64,000 nt of DNA from Marinobacter maritimus. GTDB taxonomy: Bacteria > Pseudomonadota > Gammaproteobacteria > Pseudomonadales > Oleiphilaceae. Shown in pieces: positions 1 to 7,272 of the stretch (its first letter is position 1; the number at the start of each line of letters is the position of its first letter). A program made the translations under genes and the position numbers. Below the pieces are notes generated by a model. It was given only the letters and a program-made list of their open reading frames with translations, was not told the DNA's origin and did not search any database. The DNA is taken from assembly GCF_007671675.1 (NCBI RefSeq), contig NZ_VCGW01000001.1:124001-188000 (forward strand). Direction: 5' to 3'.

Positions 1-506
1 GTCAGATCTAGCAGTGGCACGGTGCGCGCATCAACCAGATGAAAACGGTTTTCCCGGCTCAGTGCCTGTAGCGCCAGCGTTGATATTTTAATAACAGCGC
101 CCATCCAGCTGGCGGTTATAAATGATAAGAATAATTTGATCAGTGTCACCCCGCCTAAAGGCAGGTTAGCCACAACAATCGCTAGCGATAAACCCAAAAA
201 AAAGATCGTGTTAAAAATGGGCTTGCGCAAATCTTTCATCACGGCGTCGTCAACTGAAGGTCGTGTTAAGCCAGTGATTCGGCCTACAAGACCAGCCAGT
301 AATGACCTGAAAGAAATGGCAATAATGTAGGAGGCAACTGCAATTAGCAGGGCGCCCAATATCGGGTGCTGCAAAATAAGTTGCCAGCTTGATTGAGCAG
401 ACTCAGGAAGTAGTCGGCTGACACCTTGCGCAATGTCAGTTAAATACGTTTCTATTTGTGATGTCTGATCATCGGTAATGGCGGCAGTCTCGGTATCAGC
501 GGGCAT
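1..506 (-). CDS. MscS-family mechanosensitive ion channel (partial, 3' end outside window)
   Basis: The reading frame is open from the ATG at 506 to the left edge, giving the first 168 residues. A soluble N-terminus (about 1-45) is followed by three hydrophobic helices at about 46-70, 97-117 and 119-146. The sequence then begins RENRFHLVDARTVPLLD, typical of the stretch entering the pore helix and beta domain of larger MscS paralogues. Family role: a gated inner-membrane pore opened by membrane tension on osmotic downshock. The call rests on the helix layout and that stretch, because the pore helix and beta domain are outside the window. Confidence 0.75.
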   Translation of the reverse strand, partial: MPADTETAAITDDQTSQIETYLTDIAQGVSRLLPESAQSSWQLILQHPILGALLIAVASYIIAISFRSLLAGLVGRITGLTRPSVDDAVMKDLRKPIFNTIFFLGLSLAIVVANLPLGGVTLIKLFLSFITASWMGAVIKISTLALQALSRENRFHLVDARTVPLLDL

Positions 507-763
507 CTGATGCTCTCATGAAGGTGACTCTATTGCTTAAAAATCGAGAACAAAGTGATACGTGGAATTGAGCGAATTAGCTCAGATAATTGCTTCAATA
601 TCAACTTTCTGGCGTCCACGAAAGCCTGTCTGCAAACCCTTTTTTTAAGCTTAGCCGAGCAACCTGCAGCCTGCCATGTAATATTTTGGCTTCTGGGATT
701 TGCCGGACAGCAGCTTGTCTTATAGGCTTTTGTTGAAAACCACCGAGTACAAGGAGCTTTGTT

Positions 764-979
764 ATGTCCGATAACCACGTGTACAAGAAGGTTGAAATTG
801 TCGGTTCGTCAGAGAAAAGCATTGAGGGTGCGATTGAAAATGCCCTCGCAGAATCTGCGAAGAGCATCCGCAATATGGAATGGTTCGAGGTAACGGAAAC
901 CCGTGGACACATAGTTGATGGTAAGGTTGGCCACTATCAGGTTTCACTGAAAATAGGTTTTCGGGTTAAGGAAAGCTGA
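764..979 (+). CDS. Dodecin family flavin-binding protein
   Basis: This 71-residue protein matches the whole dodecin fold: beta-alpha-beta-beta with SDNHVYKKVEIVGSS at the start, the helix GAIENALAESAKSIRN, then the MEWFEVTETRGHI strand that carries the conserved flavin-stacking Trp (W39). Dodecins assemble as dodecamers that store or buffer riboflavin, FMN or related flavins in the cytoplasm. The start ATG follows AAGGAG at good spacing. It stands alone, convergent with the acetyltransferase-like gene. Length is normal for the family. Confidence 0.93.
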   Translation: MSDNHVYKKVEIVGSSEKSIEGAIENALAESAKSIRNMEWFEVTETRGHIVDGKVGHYQVSLKIGFRVKES

Positions 980-1018
980 TGTGGATGCGGAGCCGAATGG
1001 CACCCGAAGGGTGGCTTA

Positions 1019-2185
1019 TCAGGCTCCGTCGTTCTGCCGGTATGGCAACACCGTTTTGGCGTCTTCGTAATAACCCATCACCTGTTCCGCCTCGTCCCGG
1101 GTGAAAGCTTCAATCGCGTCGTGAAATCCCGGGTGAGCGATTCCGTGCCATGAATGCGTGAGCGCCGGCTCAAAGCCGCGCACCAGTTTATGTTCGCCCT
1201 GCGCACCTGCGTCGAAGGTTTGAAGGTTGAGATCAATGGCCAGCTCAATGCCCTGGTAGTAACAGGTTTCGAAGTGCAGGTGGTTGTACTCCTCAAGGCA
1301 ACCCCAGTAACGACCATAGAGTGTGTTCTTCCCGCTCAGAAACAGTGCGCCCGCAATCATTTCTCCGCCTTTTATGGCCATGATTACATGCAGATGCTCG
1401 GGCATGGTCTGTTGTATTTGCTCAAAGAACCGCCGCGAAAGGTAGGGATGCTGCCCGCGTTTCAGGTAAGTGGCCTGATAGAACACATAGAAAGCTGCAA
1501 GAACGTGATCGGGGAGATTCCCGCCATGGAAACGGGTGAAGGTAATCTCTTGTTCAGCTACCTGACGGCGCTCCTTGCGAATGGATTTTCGCTTGCGTGA
1601 GGTGAGTTGGCCCAGAAAGTCCTCGAAGCACCCGTAGCCCTGGTTGTGCCAGTGGAACTGGCAGCCAATGCGATGTAGCTGCTCATCCTTCTGGAGCAGT
1701 TGCTGATCCTCTTCACTGGGAAACAAAAGGTGCCACGAGTGAGCGCCAAGGTGGCCGATGAGGGTGTCCAGAAGGTTGTGAATCTGGCGGGGGCTGAGTG
1801 CATTTCGCAATTGCGGATCAAGCAGCAACCGTGGCCCTTGGGAAGGTGTAAAAGGCACAGCTATCAGGAGTTTGGGGTAGTATTCCATGTCGTAGCGGCG
1901 GTATGCGTCTGCCCAGGCCCAGTCAAATACATACTCGCCCATGGAGTGTGATTTGAGGTAGGCAGGCGCGACGCCGGCAATTTCGCCTTCCACGCGAAAC
2001 ACAATGTGGCAGGGCTTCCACCCGGTATTCTCGCTGGTGCAACGGGAGCTTTCCAGCGCTTCGAAAAACTCGTAGCGTAAAAACGGATTGTCAATGCCTG
2101 CCAGCCGCTCCCAAGTTTCCCGGGGGATATCGGAAAGGGAATGGCAGGCTTCAAGAGTTATGTTTGAAATAGCGGGTTCTGACAT
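1019..2185 (-). CDS. GNAT-superfamily protein of the DUF482/COG3146 family
   Basis: This 388-residue protein resembles the family often labelled peptidogalycan biosynthesis protein (COG3146, DUF482), with a duplicated GNAT-like fold. Visible family-like stretches include NPFLRYEFFEALESS near the N-terminus, the aromatic VFDWAWADAYRRYDMEYYPKL region at about 90-112 and FDAGAQGEHKLVRGFEP near the C-terminus. It probably transfers an acyl or aminoacyl group, but the substrate is unknown. There is no signal peptide. It is followed on the same strand by nothing close, and lies downstream of the Spy-like gene (57 bp gap), so the two could be cotranscribed. Confidence 0.8.
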   Translation of the reverse strand: MSEPAISNITLEACHSLSDIPRETWERLAGIDNPFLRYEFFEALESSRCTSENTGWKPCHIVFRVEGEIAGVAPAYLKSHSMGEYVFDWAWADAYRRYDMEYYPKLLIAVPFTPSQGPRLLLDPQLRNALSPRQIHNLLDTLIGHLGAHSWHLLFPSEEDQQLLQKDEQLHRIGCQFHWHNQGYGCFEDFLGQLTSRKRKSIRKERRQVAEQEITFTRFHGGNLPDHVLAAFYVFYQATYLKRGQHPYLSRRFFEQIQQTMPEHLHVIMAIKGGEMIAGALFLSGKNTLYGRYWGCLEEYNHLHFETCYYQGIELAIDLNLQTFDAGAQGEHKLVRGFEPALTHSWHGIAHPGFHDAIEAFTRDEAEQVMGYYEDAKTVLPYRQNDGA

Positions 2186-2242
2186 AGCTGGGGCGTACTC
2201 CTCGATCGCTCCCGATACCTTACGTCAAAACCAGGCCCGTGA

Positions 2243-2593
2243 TCACTTCTTCAGCTGATCGCAGCGTTTTTTCATCTTTTTCTGCATTTTTTCCATACGC
2301 TTGTCGTGCTGCTGGCGCCTTTCTTCGTGAATCTCGTTCCAGATTCCGCGCTGTTCATCGTTCAGTTTCAGACGCTCGGCCATGGCTTCCTGCCGCTCGG
2401 CCATTTCTTCCTGGCGTTCTGCCTTGTTAAAGCGCCCTTTGCCTTCGTGCATGTTGTCGCACATTTCAGTCATATCGCGCTGATTACCATGCTGCCTGTC
2501 GCCATGGTCCCCTGCCATCAAAGCAGGGCTGGCTGCAAACAGGGCGGAAGCCAGAATGCCGGCGGCGAGAATCGATGATTTACGTTGGTTCAT
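2243..2593 (-). CDS. Spy/CpxP-like periplasmic protein
   Basis: The 116-residue product has a signal peptide with a probable cut after ALMAG (about 1-28). It continues as a very charged, Met/Gln/Glu/Arg-rich helical protein. The stretch LKLNDEQRGIWNEIHEER resembles the LTxxQ motif of Spy, CpxP and ZraP, which are dimeric periplasmic chaperones or stress modulators. Two near-identical EERQEEMAERQEAMAERL-type heptads follow each other. It is divergent from the Cpx-like regulator and kinase pair, the classical arrangement of cpxP and cpxRA, with GTAAA boxes between. The exact role is inferred from family and context. Confidence 0.78.
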   Translation of the reverse strand: MNQRKSSILAAGILASALFAASPALMAGDHGDRQHGNQRDMTEMCDNMHEGKGRFNKAERQEEMAERQEAMAERLKLNDEQRGIWNEIHEERRQQHDKRMEKMQKKMKKRCDQLKK

Positions 2594-2674
2594 GGTATTT
2601 CCTCTTTCGGTGAAGGTGTTGCTTGGCCATTAGCGGCAAAAGCATGACTCACCCCAATGGTACTTGGGCTTCTG

Positions 2675-2700
2675 GTAAACGAGCGTCAAGGGTATGTAAA
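2675..2700. promoter_or_regulatory. Candidate CpxR-like box array
   Basis: The sequence reads GTAAA-N5-GTCAA-N6-GTAAA between the divergent Spy-like gene and response-regulator gene. The E. coli CpxR consensus is GTAAA-N5-GTAAA, so the first pair matches with one change and a third half-site follows at almost the same phase. This fits autoregulation of the two-component operon together with the periplasmic target. It is a motif match only. Confidence 0.5.
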
Positions 2701-2810
2701 GGTTCTGCAAAGGGGCGCGGGCCTGGCTCAGCAGGTTTCGGGGCCCGTGTTAGACTTCGGCAACGACAGCGTGCACACATCATTTACCTTAATACGGATT
2801 GAGACAGGCC

Positions 2811-3497
2811 ATGCAGAACAGAGTTCTTCTGGTAGAAGACGATAACGAGCTCCGTGAGCTGCTTGCCCGCTATTTGAGTGGCCAGGGGTTTACCGTGCGT
2901 GAAGCTGCCAATGGTAAGGATGGTCTGGCGCTGGCACTCGGACAGCATTGCGATATTGTCGTGCTGGACATTATGCTGCCCGATTTCAATGGCCTTGAGG
3001 TGCTACGTGAATTACGCGCAGCAACTCATTTGCCGGTCGTATTGCTGACCGCTCGGGGTGATGAAACAGACCGCATTGTGGGGCTTGAAGTTGGTGCGGA
3101 TGATTACATTCCCAAACCCTGTAATCCCCGTGAGCTGGCAGCCCGTCTACACGCAATATTGCGCCGGATCGCCTGGGATCAGAAGGCGAAAGTGGAGGAA
3201 GCCAGTCACTATGGCGACTTGCGAATTGAGTTGGATCATCGTCGCATTTACCAGAATAACGAACCGCTGGAACTGACAGCCACCGAATACGAAATTCTGC
3301 AGGTGCTACTCGCTCATGCTGGCAGTGTGGTGCGTAAAACAGACTTGATGCAGTGGGCCCTGGGGCGCCGTTTGGAAGCCTTTGACCGGACATTGGACAT
3401 GCACATCAGTAATCTTCGCAAGAAGTTGGGCAACGAGGACCCCCCAAGAATTGAAACCGTGCGCGGTCTCGGTTACAGCTATCGGGTGCCGGTATGA
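2811..3497 (+). CDS. CpxR-like OmpR/PhoB-family response regulator
   Basis: This 228-residue protein has a receiver domain (about 1-115) with the acidic pocket EDD near residue 9, the phosphoacceptor D53 in VLDIMLPDFNG and a conserved Lys in PKPCNPREL. A winged-helix OmpR-type DNA-binding domain follows (about 130-228, ending in IETVRGLGYSYRVP). I chose the ATG at 2811; a TTG four codons upstream is less likely. It overlaps the kinase gene by four bases (ATGA), so the pair is translationally coupled. Similarity to CpxR is supported by the divergent Spy-like target and the GTAAA sites. Confidence 0.9.
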   Translation: MQNRVLLVEDDNELRELLARYLSGQGFTVREAANGKDGLALALGQHCDIVVLDIMLPDFNGLEVLRELRAATHLPVVLLTARGDETDRIVGLEVGADDYIPKPCNPRELAARLHAILRRIAWDQKAKVEEASHYGDLRIELDHRRIYQNNEPLELTATEYEILQVLLAHAGSVVRKTDLMQWALGRRLEAFDRTLDMHISNLRKKLGNEDPPRIETVRGLGYSYRVPV

Positions 3498-4810
3498 CAC
3501 GCCGGCTGATGGTGCCCCTTTTCTGGCGGACGTTTCTGCTGATCTGGCTGGCTATGGCTGCTGCAATGATAGGGAGTGGCCTGGTCTCCAGCTTTTTGCT
3601 GGATCGTGAGCGTGCTGGTATCGAGCGTCAGCTTGAGTTGCGGGATCTCGGGTTTGAGGTGGCGTCCATCCTTGAGACCCGCGGGCGCCGGGACGCTCAG
3701 AGGTTTCTGAAGTCCCAGGGCCAAGAGCTGGGGCTGCACCTGATGGTGATTGATTCTGAGGATGACGACCGCTTGCCTGCGGCCATTCGATCCCGGATTA
3801 AATCCGGGTGGTATCGCCAAAAGCCGGCCATTGTGAATGTCGGTGACGGGTACCGCCTGATTGCCTGGCCCAAAATGCACGGGGAGGGCTGGTTGGAACC
3901 CCAAGTTTTCCGACTGATGGAAATGGGGCTGGCATTTGCTCTGATCACTCTGGCTTGCTGGCTGATTGCGCGTTTTGTATCGCGGCCCATGAGGCATATG
4001 GAAACCACCGCACAGGCTATCGCCGGTGGGAATACACAATTGCGGGTCGATGAGCGCATAGCAGTCCGACGGGACGAGGTAGGGCAGCTGGCAACGGCGT
4101 TTAATGCGATGACAGACCAGCTTTGCACGCTTTTGGAGCGGCAAAAACATCTGTTGCGAGACATATCTCACGATTTGCGCACGCCGTTGGCGCGTCAGCG
4201 TGTTGCCATTGAGCTGGCCAGTGAAGGCGGCGTAGAAGGAGAGCTGATGGCCAGCATTCTCCGCCAGAACGAGCGCCTCGACACCATGACGGGACAAATC
4301 CTGACGCTGTACCGGGTGACCGGGCAGGGTGGCGATATAGCGAGGAAGCCATTGCGGCCTGTGGATTTGCTGAATCATGTATTACGGGATTCGGCAGAGT
4401 ATGCAGAGCATCGGAGTGTGGATTGCAAGTTGGTCTCAATGCCCGAAAGCGCTGGCGTATCTGTGCTGGGCGATGCCGGTCTGTTACAGCGGGCGTTTGA
4501 TAATATTCTGCAGAATGCTCTGGATTATACGCCGCCGGGCAAGGTGGTTCATGTTGCGCTCACCGTGTCTGGCGGTTGGATAAGCCTGACGATAGAGGAT
4601 GAGGGCCCTGGTGTCGCAGATGAAATCCTCGACCACCTCTTTGAGCCTTTTTTCCGGGGTGACAAGTCCCGGGGAGGCGAAGGTTGGGGGCTAGGGCTGG
4701 CGATCGCAAAAAACATCATTCTGGCCCATGACGGCGAGATTGCTGCCAACAATAGTGAGAGCGGCGGTTTACAGGTCGTAACCCGCTTACCGGTATTTAC
4801 GGCCGATTAA
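3494..4810 (+). CDS. CpxA-like sensor histidine kinase
   Basis: The 438-residue protein has a first membrane helix at about 10-33, a periplasmic segment of about 100 residues, and a second helix near 138-160. A HAMP domain follows, then the H-box HDLRTPLARQ with H226, the N-box FDNILQNALDYTP and the G boxes DEGPGV and GLGLAIAKNI. It autophosphorylates on His and passes phosphate to the regulator encoded just upstream. The C-terminal arrangement FEPFFRGDKSRGGEGWGLGL is like CpxA/EnvZ-type kinases. It probably senses envelope stress, given the adjoining periplasmic Spy-like protein. Confidence 0.88.
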   Translation: MTRRLMVPLFWRTFLLIWLAMAAAMIGSGLVSSFLLDRERAGIERQLELRDLGFEVASILETRGRRDAQRFLKSQGQELGLHLMVIDSEDDDRLPAAIRSRIKSGWYRQKPAIVNVGDGYRLIAWPKMHGEGWLEPQVFRLMEMGLAFALITLACWLIARFVSRPMRHMETTAQAIAGGNTQLRVDERIAVRRDEVGQLATAFNAMTDQLCTLLERQKHLLRDISHDLRTPLARQRVAIELASEGGVEGELMASILRQNERLDTMTGQILTLYRVTGQGGDIARKPLRPVDLLNHVLRDSAEYAEHRSVDCKLVSMPESAGVSVLGDAGLLQRAFDNILQNALDYTPPGKVVHVALTVSGGWISLTIEDEGPGVADEILDHLFEPFFRGDKSRGGEGWGLGLAIAKNIILAHDGEIAANNSESGGLQVVTRLPVFTAD

Positions 4811-4829
4811 TGAAACTACAGGCCAGCCC

Positions 4830-5435
4830 ATGAAAAAGGATTATCCGATACCTGAATGCTACCTTGAGCGCGAAACAGAGGTGAAGAAAAGCCGCTTCAT
4901 TGCGTGGGTTGCGCCCGTGAGTACCCGGGATGAGGTGAAAGACTGGCTGGGGAAGGCGCATCAGGATCACCCCGATGCGCGCCATATCTGCTGGGCCTAT
5001 CAGATCGGACGCCCGGGCTCTGCAGCGGAAGCCGCCATGAACGATGACGGCGAGCCCTCCGGCACCGCAGGCAAGCCAATTCTCAATGTGATTCAGCATA
5101 AGGATATGGGCGACGTTCTGGTTATGGTGATACGTTATTTCGGTGGCATCAAACTGGGCGCCGGAGGGCTTGTGCGGGCCTACGCCGGCGCGGCTGAAAG
5201 TGTGCTGTCAGAAGTGGGTAGGGTTTTCCAGAAGCCGGTTTGTCCCGCAAACGTCACAATGGGCTTTGCCGATGAGCAGCCACTGCGACACTGGTGTGAT
5301 GTAAATTCGGTTGAACTGGAATCCGTCGCCTACGGCACTCCGGTAACCGCTCGGGTCCTGGTTCCGGAAGATCTGGCAAACACCTTCCGCGCCTTTTGTG
5401 ATGCTCATAAACTGGATTACAATTTTGAAAACTGA
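4830..5435 (+). CDS. yigZ: YigZ/IMPACT family protein (UPF0029)
   Basis: This 201-residue product matches the YigZ family in length and in landmarks: EVKKSRFIAWVAP near the N-terminus, then DDGEPSGTAGKPIL, and VMVIRYFGGIKLGAGGLVRAY in the IMPACT N-terminal domain (about 1-120), followed by a ferredoxin-like C-terminal domain. Its biochemical function is not settled; eukaryotic IMPACT acts on translation control through GCN1/GCN2. It starts 19 bases after the kinase stop codon, so it may be read through from the two-component operon. Confidence 0.88.
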   Translation: MKKDYPIPECYLERETEVKKSRFIAWVAPVSTRDEVKDWLGKAHQDHPDARHICWAYQIGRPGSAAEAAMNDDGEPSGTAGKPILNVIQHKDMGDVLVMVIRYFGGIKLGAGGLVRAYAGAAESVLSEVGRVFQKPVCPANVTMGFADEQPLRHWCDVNSVELESVAYGTPVTARVLVPEDLANTFRAFCDAHKLDYNFEN

Positions 5436-5511
5436 TTGGGTAAAATCGCATCGTTCAGGTGCCTTGTGCGTATACTCGTATGAGAATTCCAAGAAACCTA
5501 AGGAGTAGATA

Positions 5512-6042
5512 ATGGCCCGTCTTCTGATGGCAGCACTGGTGACACTGGTAATGACCGGGTGCGCCAGTAACGTGGTGACTGATTACAACTCCGCCGTAAA
5601 ATTCGACGATTATTCAACCTGGGTCTTTGCATCGGAACCCGATGAATCTTCGTTTATGACGCTCGATGGAAACCGGGTTCAAAGCGCGGTTGAGCGCGAG
5701 CTGAGCCGTAAAGCTTTGCGCAAGGTAGCAGAACCGGAAGCCGATCTTCTGGTGAACTGGAAAATTGTGGAAGAAGAACGCATCGAGCAGTCGGGCGTGG
5801 GTCTTGGTTTGGGCTTCGGCACCGGCAACTTTGGCTGGGGGCTCTCGGCTCCGCCTCCTGCACGTGAAGTAAAAGAAGGCAAGCTGGTGGTCGAGCTGGT
5901 TGATAAAAGCTCAAAGGAAGTCATTTGGCGTGCAGCCAGTCGCCGCTACCTCAATGAAAACCAGTCTCCCGAAAAGCGTGGAAAGCTGATTGATGAAGTA
6001 GTTGCGGAGATGTTCACCAAATACCCTCCTGATCTCGATTGA
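5512..6042 (+). CDS. DUF4136 lipoprotein
   Basis: The 176-residue product has a short lipoprotein signal with lipobox MTGC (Cys at about residue 17). A DUF4136-like body follows, beginning VVTDYNSAVKFDDYSTWVFA and ending in the usual VAEMFTKYPP. A Gly-rich stretch GLGLGFGTGNFGWG lies in the middle. It is expected to be an outer-membrane-anchored periplasmic protein of unknown function. A clear TAAGGAG ribosome-binding site precedes the ATG. A TATACT hexamer about 35 bases upstream of the start could be part of its own promoter, but I see no good -35. Confidence 0.82.
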   Translation: MARLLMAALVTLVMTGCASNVVTDYNSAVKFDDYSTWVFASEPDESSFMTLDGNRVQSAVERELSRKALRKVAEPEADLLVNWKIVEEERIEQSGVGLGLGFGTGNFGWGLSAPPPAREVKEGKLVVELVDKSSKEVIWRAASRRYLNENQSPEKRGKLIDEVVAEMFTKYPPDLD

Positions 6043-6097
6043 AAAAAACGGGGCCCTTTTGAGACATAGCTCCAGAGGCCCTGCACACGGAGGAAAA

Positions 6098-6454
6098 ATG
6101 GCGAAGCGATCGACAGGCGGGTTGGTGTTTTCAACGGAGCAGGGGCGAATGTGCCCCGAATGCCGCAACCCGGTTTCAGACTGCACCTGCCGCCAGGCTC
6201 AACGCCCGGAAGGTGATGGCATTGTTCGGGTAAGCCGCGAGACCAAGGGGCGCAAAGGAAAGGGCGTTACTCTGATTACCGGCATCCCCATGGATGAGAA
6301 AGAGCTTAAAGCCTACGCCAAAGTACTCAAGGCAAAATGCGGTACTGGTGGCACGGTAAAAGAAGGCATTGTTGAAATCCAGGGTGACCAGAGGGATCTG
6401 CTTGTTCCACTTCTGGAGCAGAAGGGCTGGATTGTAAAGCGCTCCGGTGGCTGA
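6098..6454 (+). CDS. yciH: Sui1/eIF1-family translation factor (YciH-like)
   Basis: The 118-residue protein begins MAKRSTGGLVFSTEQGRMC, with four Cys (CPECRNPVSDCTC) in the N-terminal linker. It then has the Sui1 core VTLITGIPMDEKELKAYAK, the basic/Gly patch KCGTGGTVKEG and the ending EIQGDQRDLL. This is the bacterial YciH type, an eIF1 homologue that can influence start-codon selection. The ATG at 6098 is preceded by GGAGGAAAA; longer in-frame starts upstream overlap the lipoprotein gene and lack homology. The palindrome AACCCCGGGGTT just after the stop could help termination. Confidence 0.9.
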   Translation: MAKRSTGGLVFSTEQGRMCPECRNPVSDCTCRQAQRPEGDGIVRVSRETKGRKGKGVTLITGIPMDEKELKAYAKVLKAKCGTGGTVKEGIVEIQGDQRDLLVPLLEQKGWIVKRSGG

Positions 6455-6466
6455 TAAACCCCGGGG

Positions 6467-6937
6467 TTAACGTTTTTTTCTGACATAAAGCACCTTGTTA
6501 ACCCGTGCGACCAGTTCGCCCTTCTCATCAACAATGTCCACATCCCATTGTAGCAGCATTTTTTCGCCACCCGCAGTGGCTGTGCGGATTTCTTCAAGCC
6601 TCTCATCTGTCAGCTCAAAGTGCGCTGTAACGCGGCCTTTGCCGGGGCGGATGAAATCAATGCAGGCAGATTTGTCCCACACGATATAGTCTTTGCCCAG
6701 GGTGTTCATCAGCAACAGCATGTATATAGGGTCAACCATGCTGTAGAGCGAACCGCCAAAGTGAGTGCCCACATAATTGGTGTTGTACCAGTGCAGGTTC
6801 ATTTCCACCGACGCTGAGCTGTAGTCATCCGCAATGTGGGTTACTTTAACGCCGGCGCCTGCGTAAGGGCCGTAAACGTTCATAATTTTGCGCACACCGT
6901 TTGGGCTGGAAATCCAGTTGCGGAGTTTCGACATCAT
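6467..6937 (-). CDS. DUF4442 hotdog-fold protein, possible thioesterase
   Basis: The product is about 156 residues and begins MMSKLRNWISSPNGVRKIM. It shows hotdog-fold landmarks: NYVGTHFGGSLYSMVDP in the central helix region and FIRPGKGRVTAHFEL in the following strands, as in DUF4442 proteins related to YiiD and PaaI-type thioesterases. It may hydrolyse an acyl-CoA, but no substrate can be read from sequence. I prefer the tandem ATG at 6937/6934; an upstream start at 7036 would add a segment without family resemblance. Confidence 0.8.
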   Translation of the reverse strand: MMSKLRNWISSPNGVRKIMNVYGPYAGAGVKVTHIADDYSSASVEMNLHWYNTNYVGTHFGGSLYSMVDPIYMLLLMNTLGKDYIVWDKSACIDFIRPGKGRVTAHFELTDERLEEIRTATAGGEKMLLQWDVDIVDEKGELVARVNKVLYVRKKR

Positions 6938-7094
6938 GATAGTCAGGCTCTTCTGTAGCAGTGAGTTGAAAAAGGTATGAGGCGGGCGATTATACGGTGA
7001 AAAACAAAAATGGTCTGCTTCGGGCAACAGGCACACTATCGGATGGATAGCGTCTGGATACCAGGATCATGCAAAACTGGATTGATTTAGTCTA

Positions 7095-7113
7095 AATAAT
7101 TATAATTCTCATC
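7095..7113. promoter_or_regulatory. Candidate Fur box upstream of ABC exporter gene
   Basis: The 19-mer AATAATTATAATTCTCATC agrees at 14 of 19 positions with the Fur consensus GATAATGATAATCATTATC. It lies 160 bp before the ABC exporter ATG, in an A/T-rich patch of an otherwise G+C-richer gap. If real, the exporter is repressed by iron. It is a motif match, not proven. Confidence 0.45.
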
Positions 7114-7272
7114 ATTGTTTGTGGCTTGACGTGGCGTTGCTATGAGTCCCAAGCCAGTGCCTGGCAACTCAGCCGCCAATTCCGTCAGCAGCAAATGACA
7201 TAGCCAGCGGCCCGCTTCGTTTCCACATGCCGGTCGTGCTCCAGCTCCATCAAGACCTTCGTAAGGGATTAC

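Noticed and set aside
989..1028. Nested inverted repeat between dodecin and the GNAT-like gene
   Set aside because: It is short, lacks a T-run and overlaps the end of the coding region, so it may be chance.
6455..6480. AACCCCGGGGTT palindrome followed by T-run as a terminator of the Sui1-type gene
   Set aside because: The palindrome has no loop-size room for a stable hairpin and its T-run is the end of the convergent coding region, so I did not list it as a terminator.
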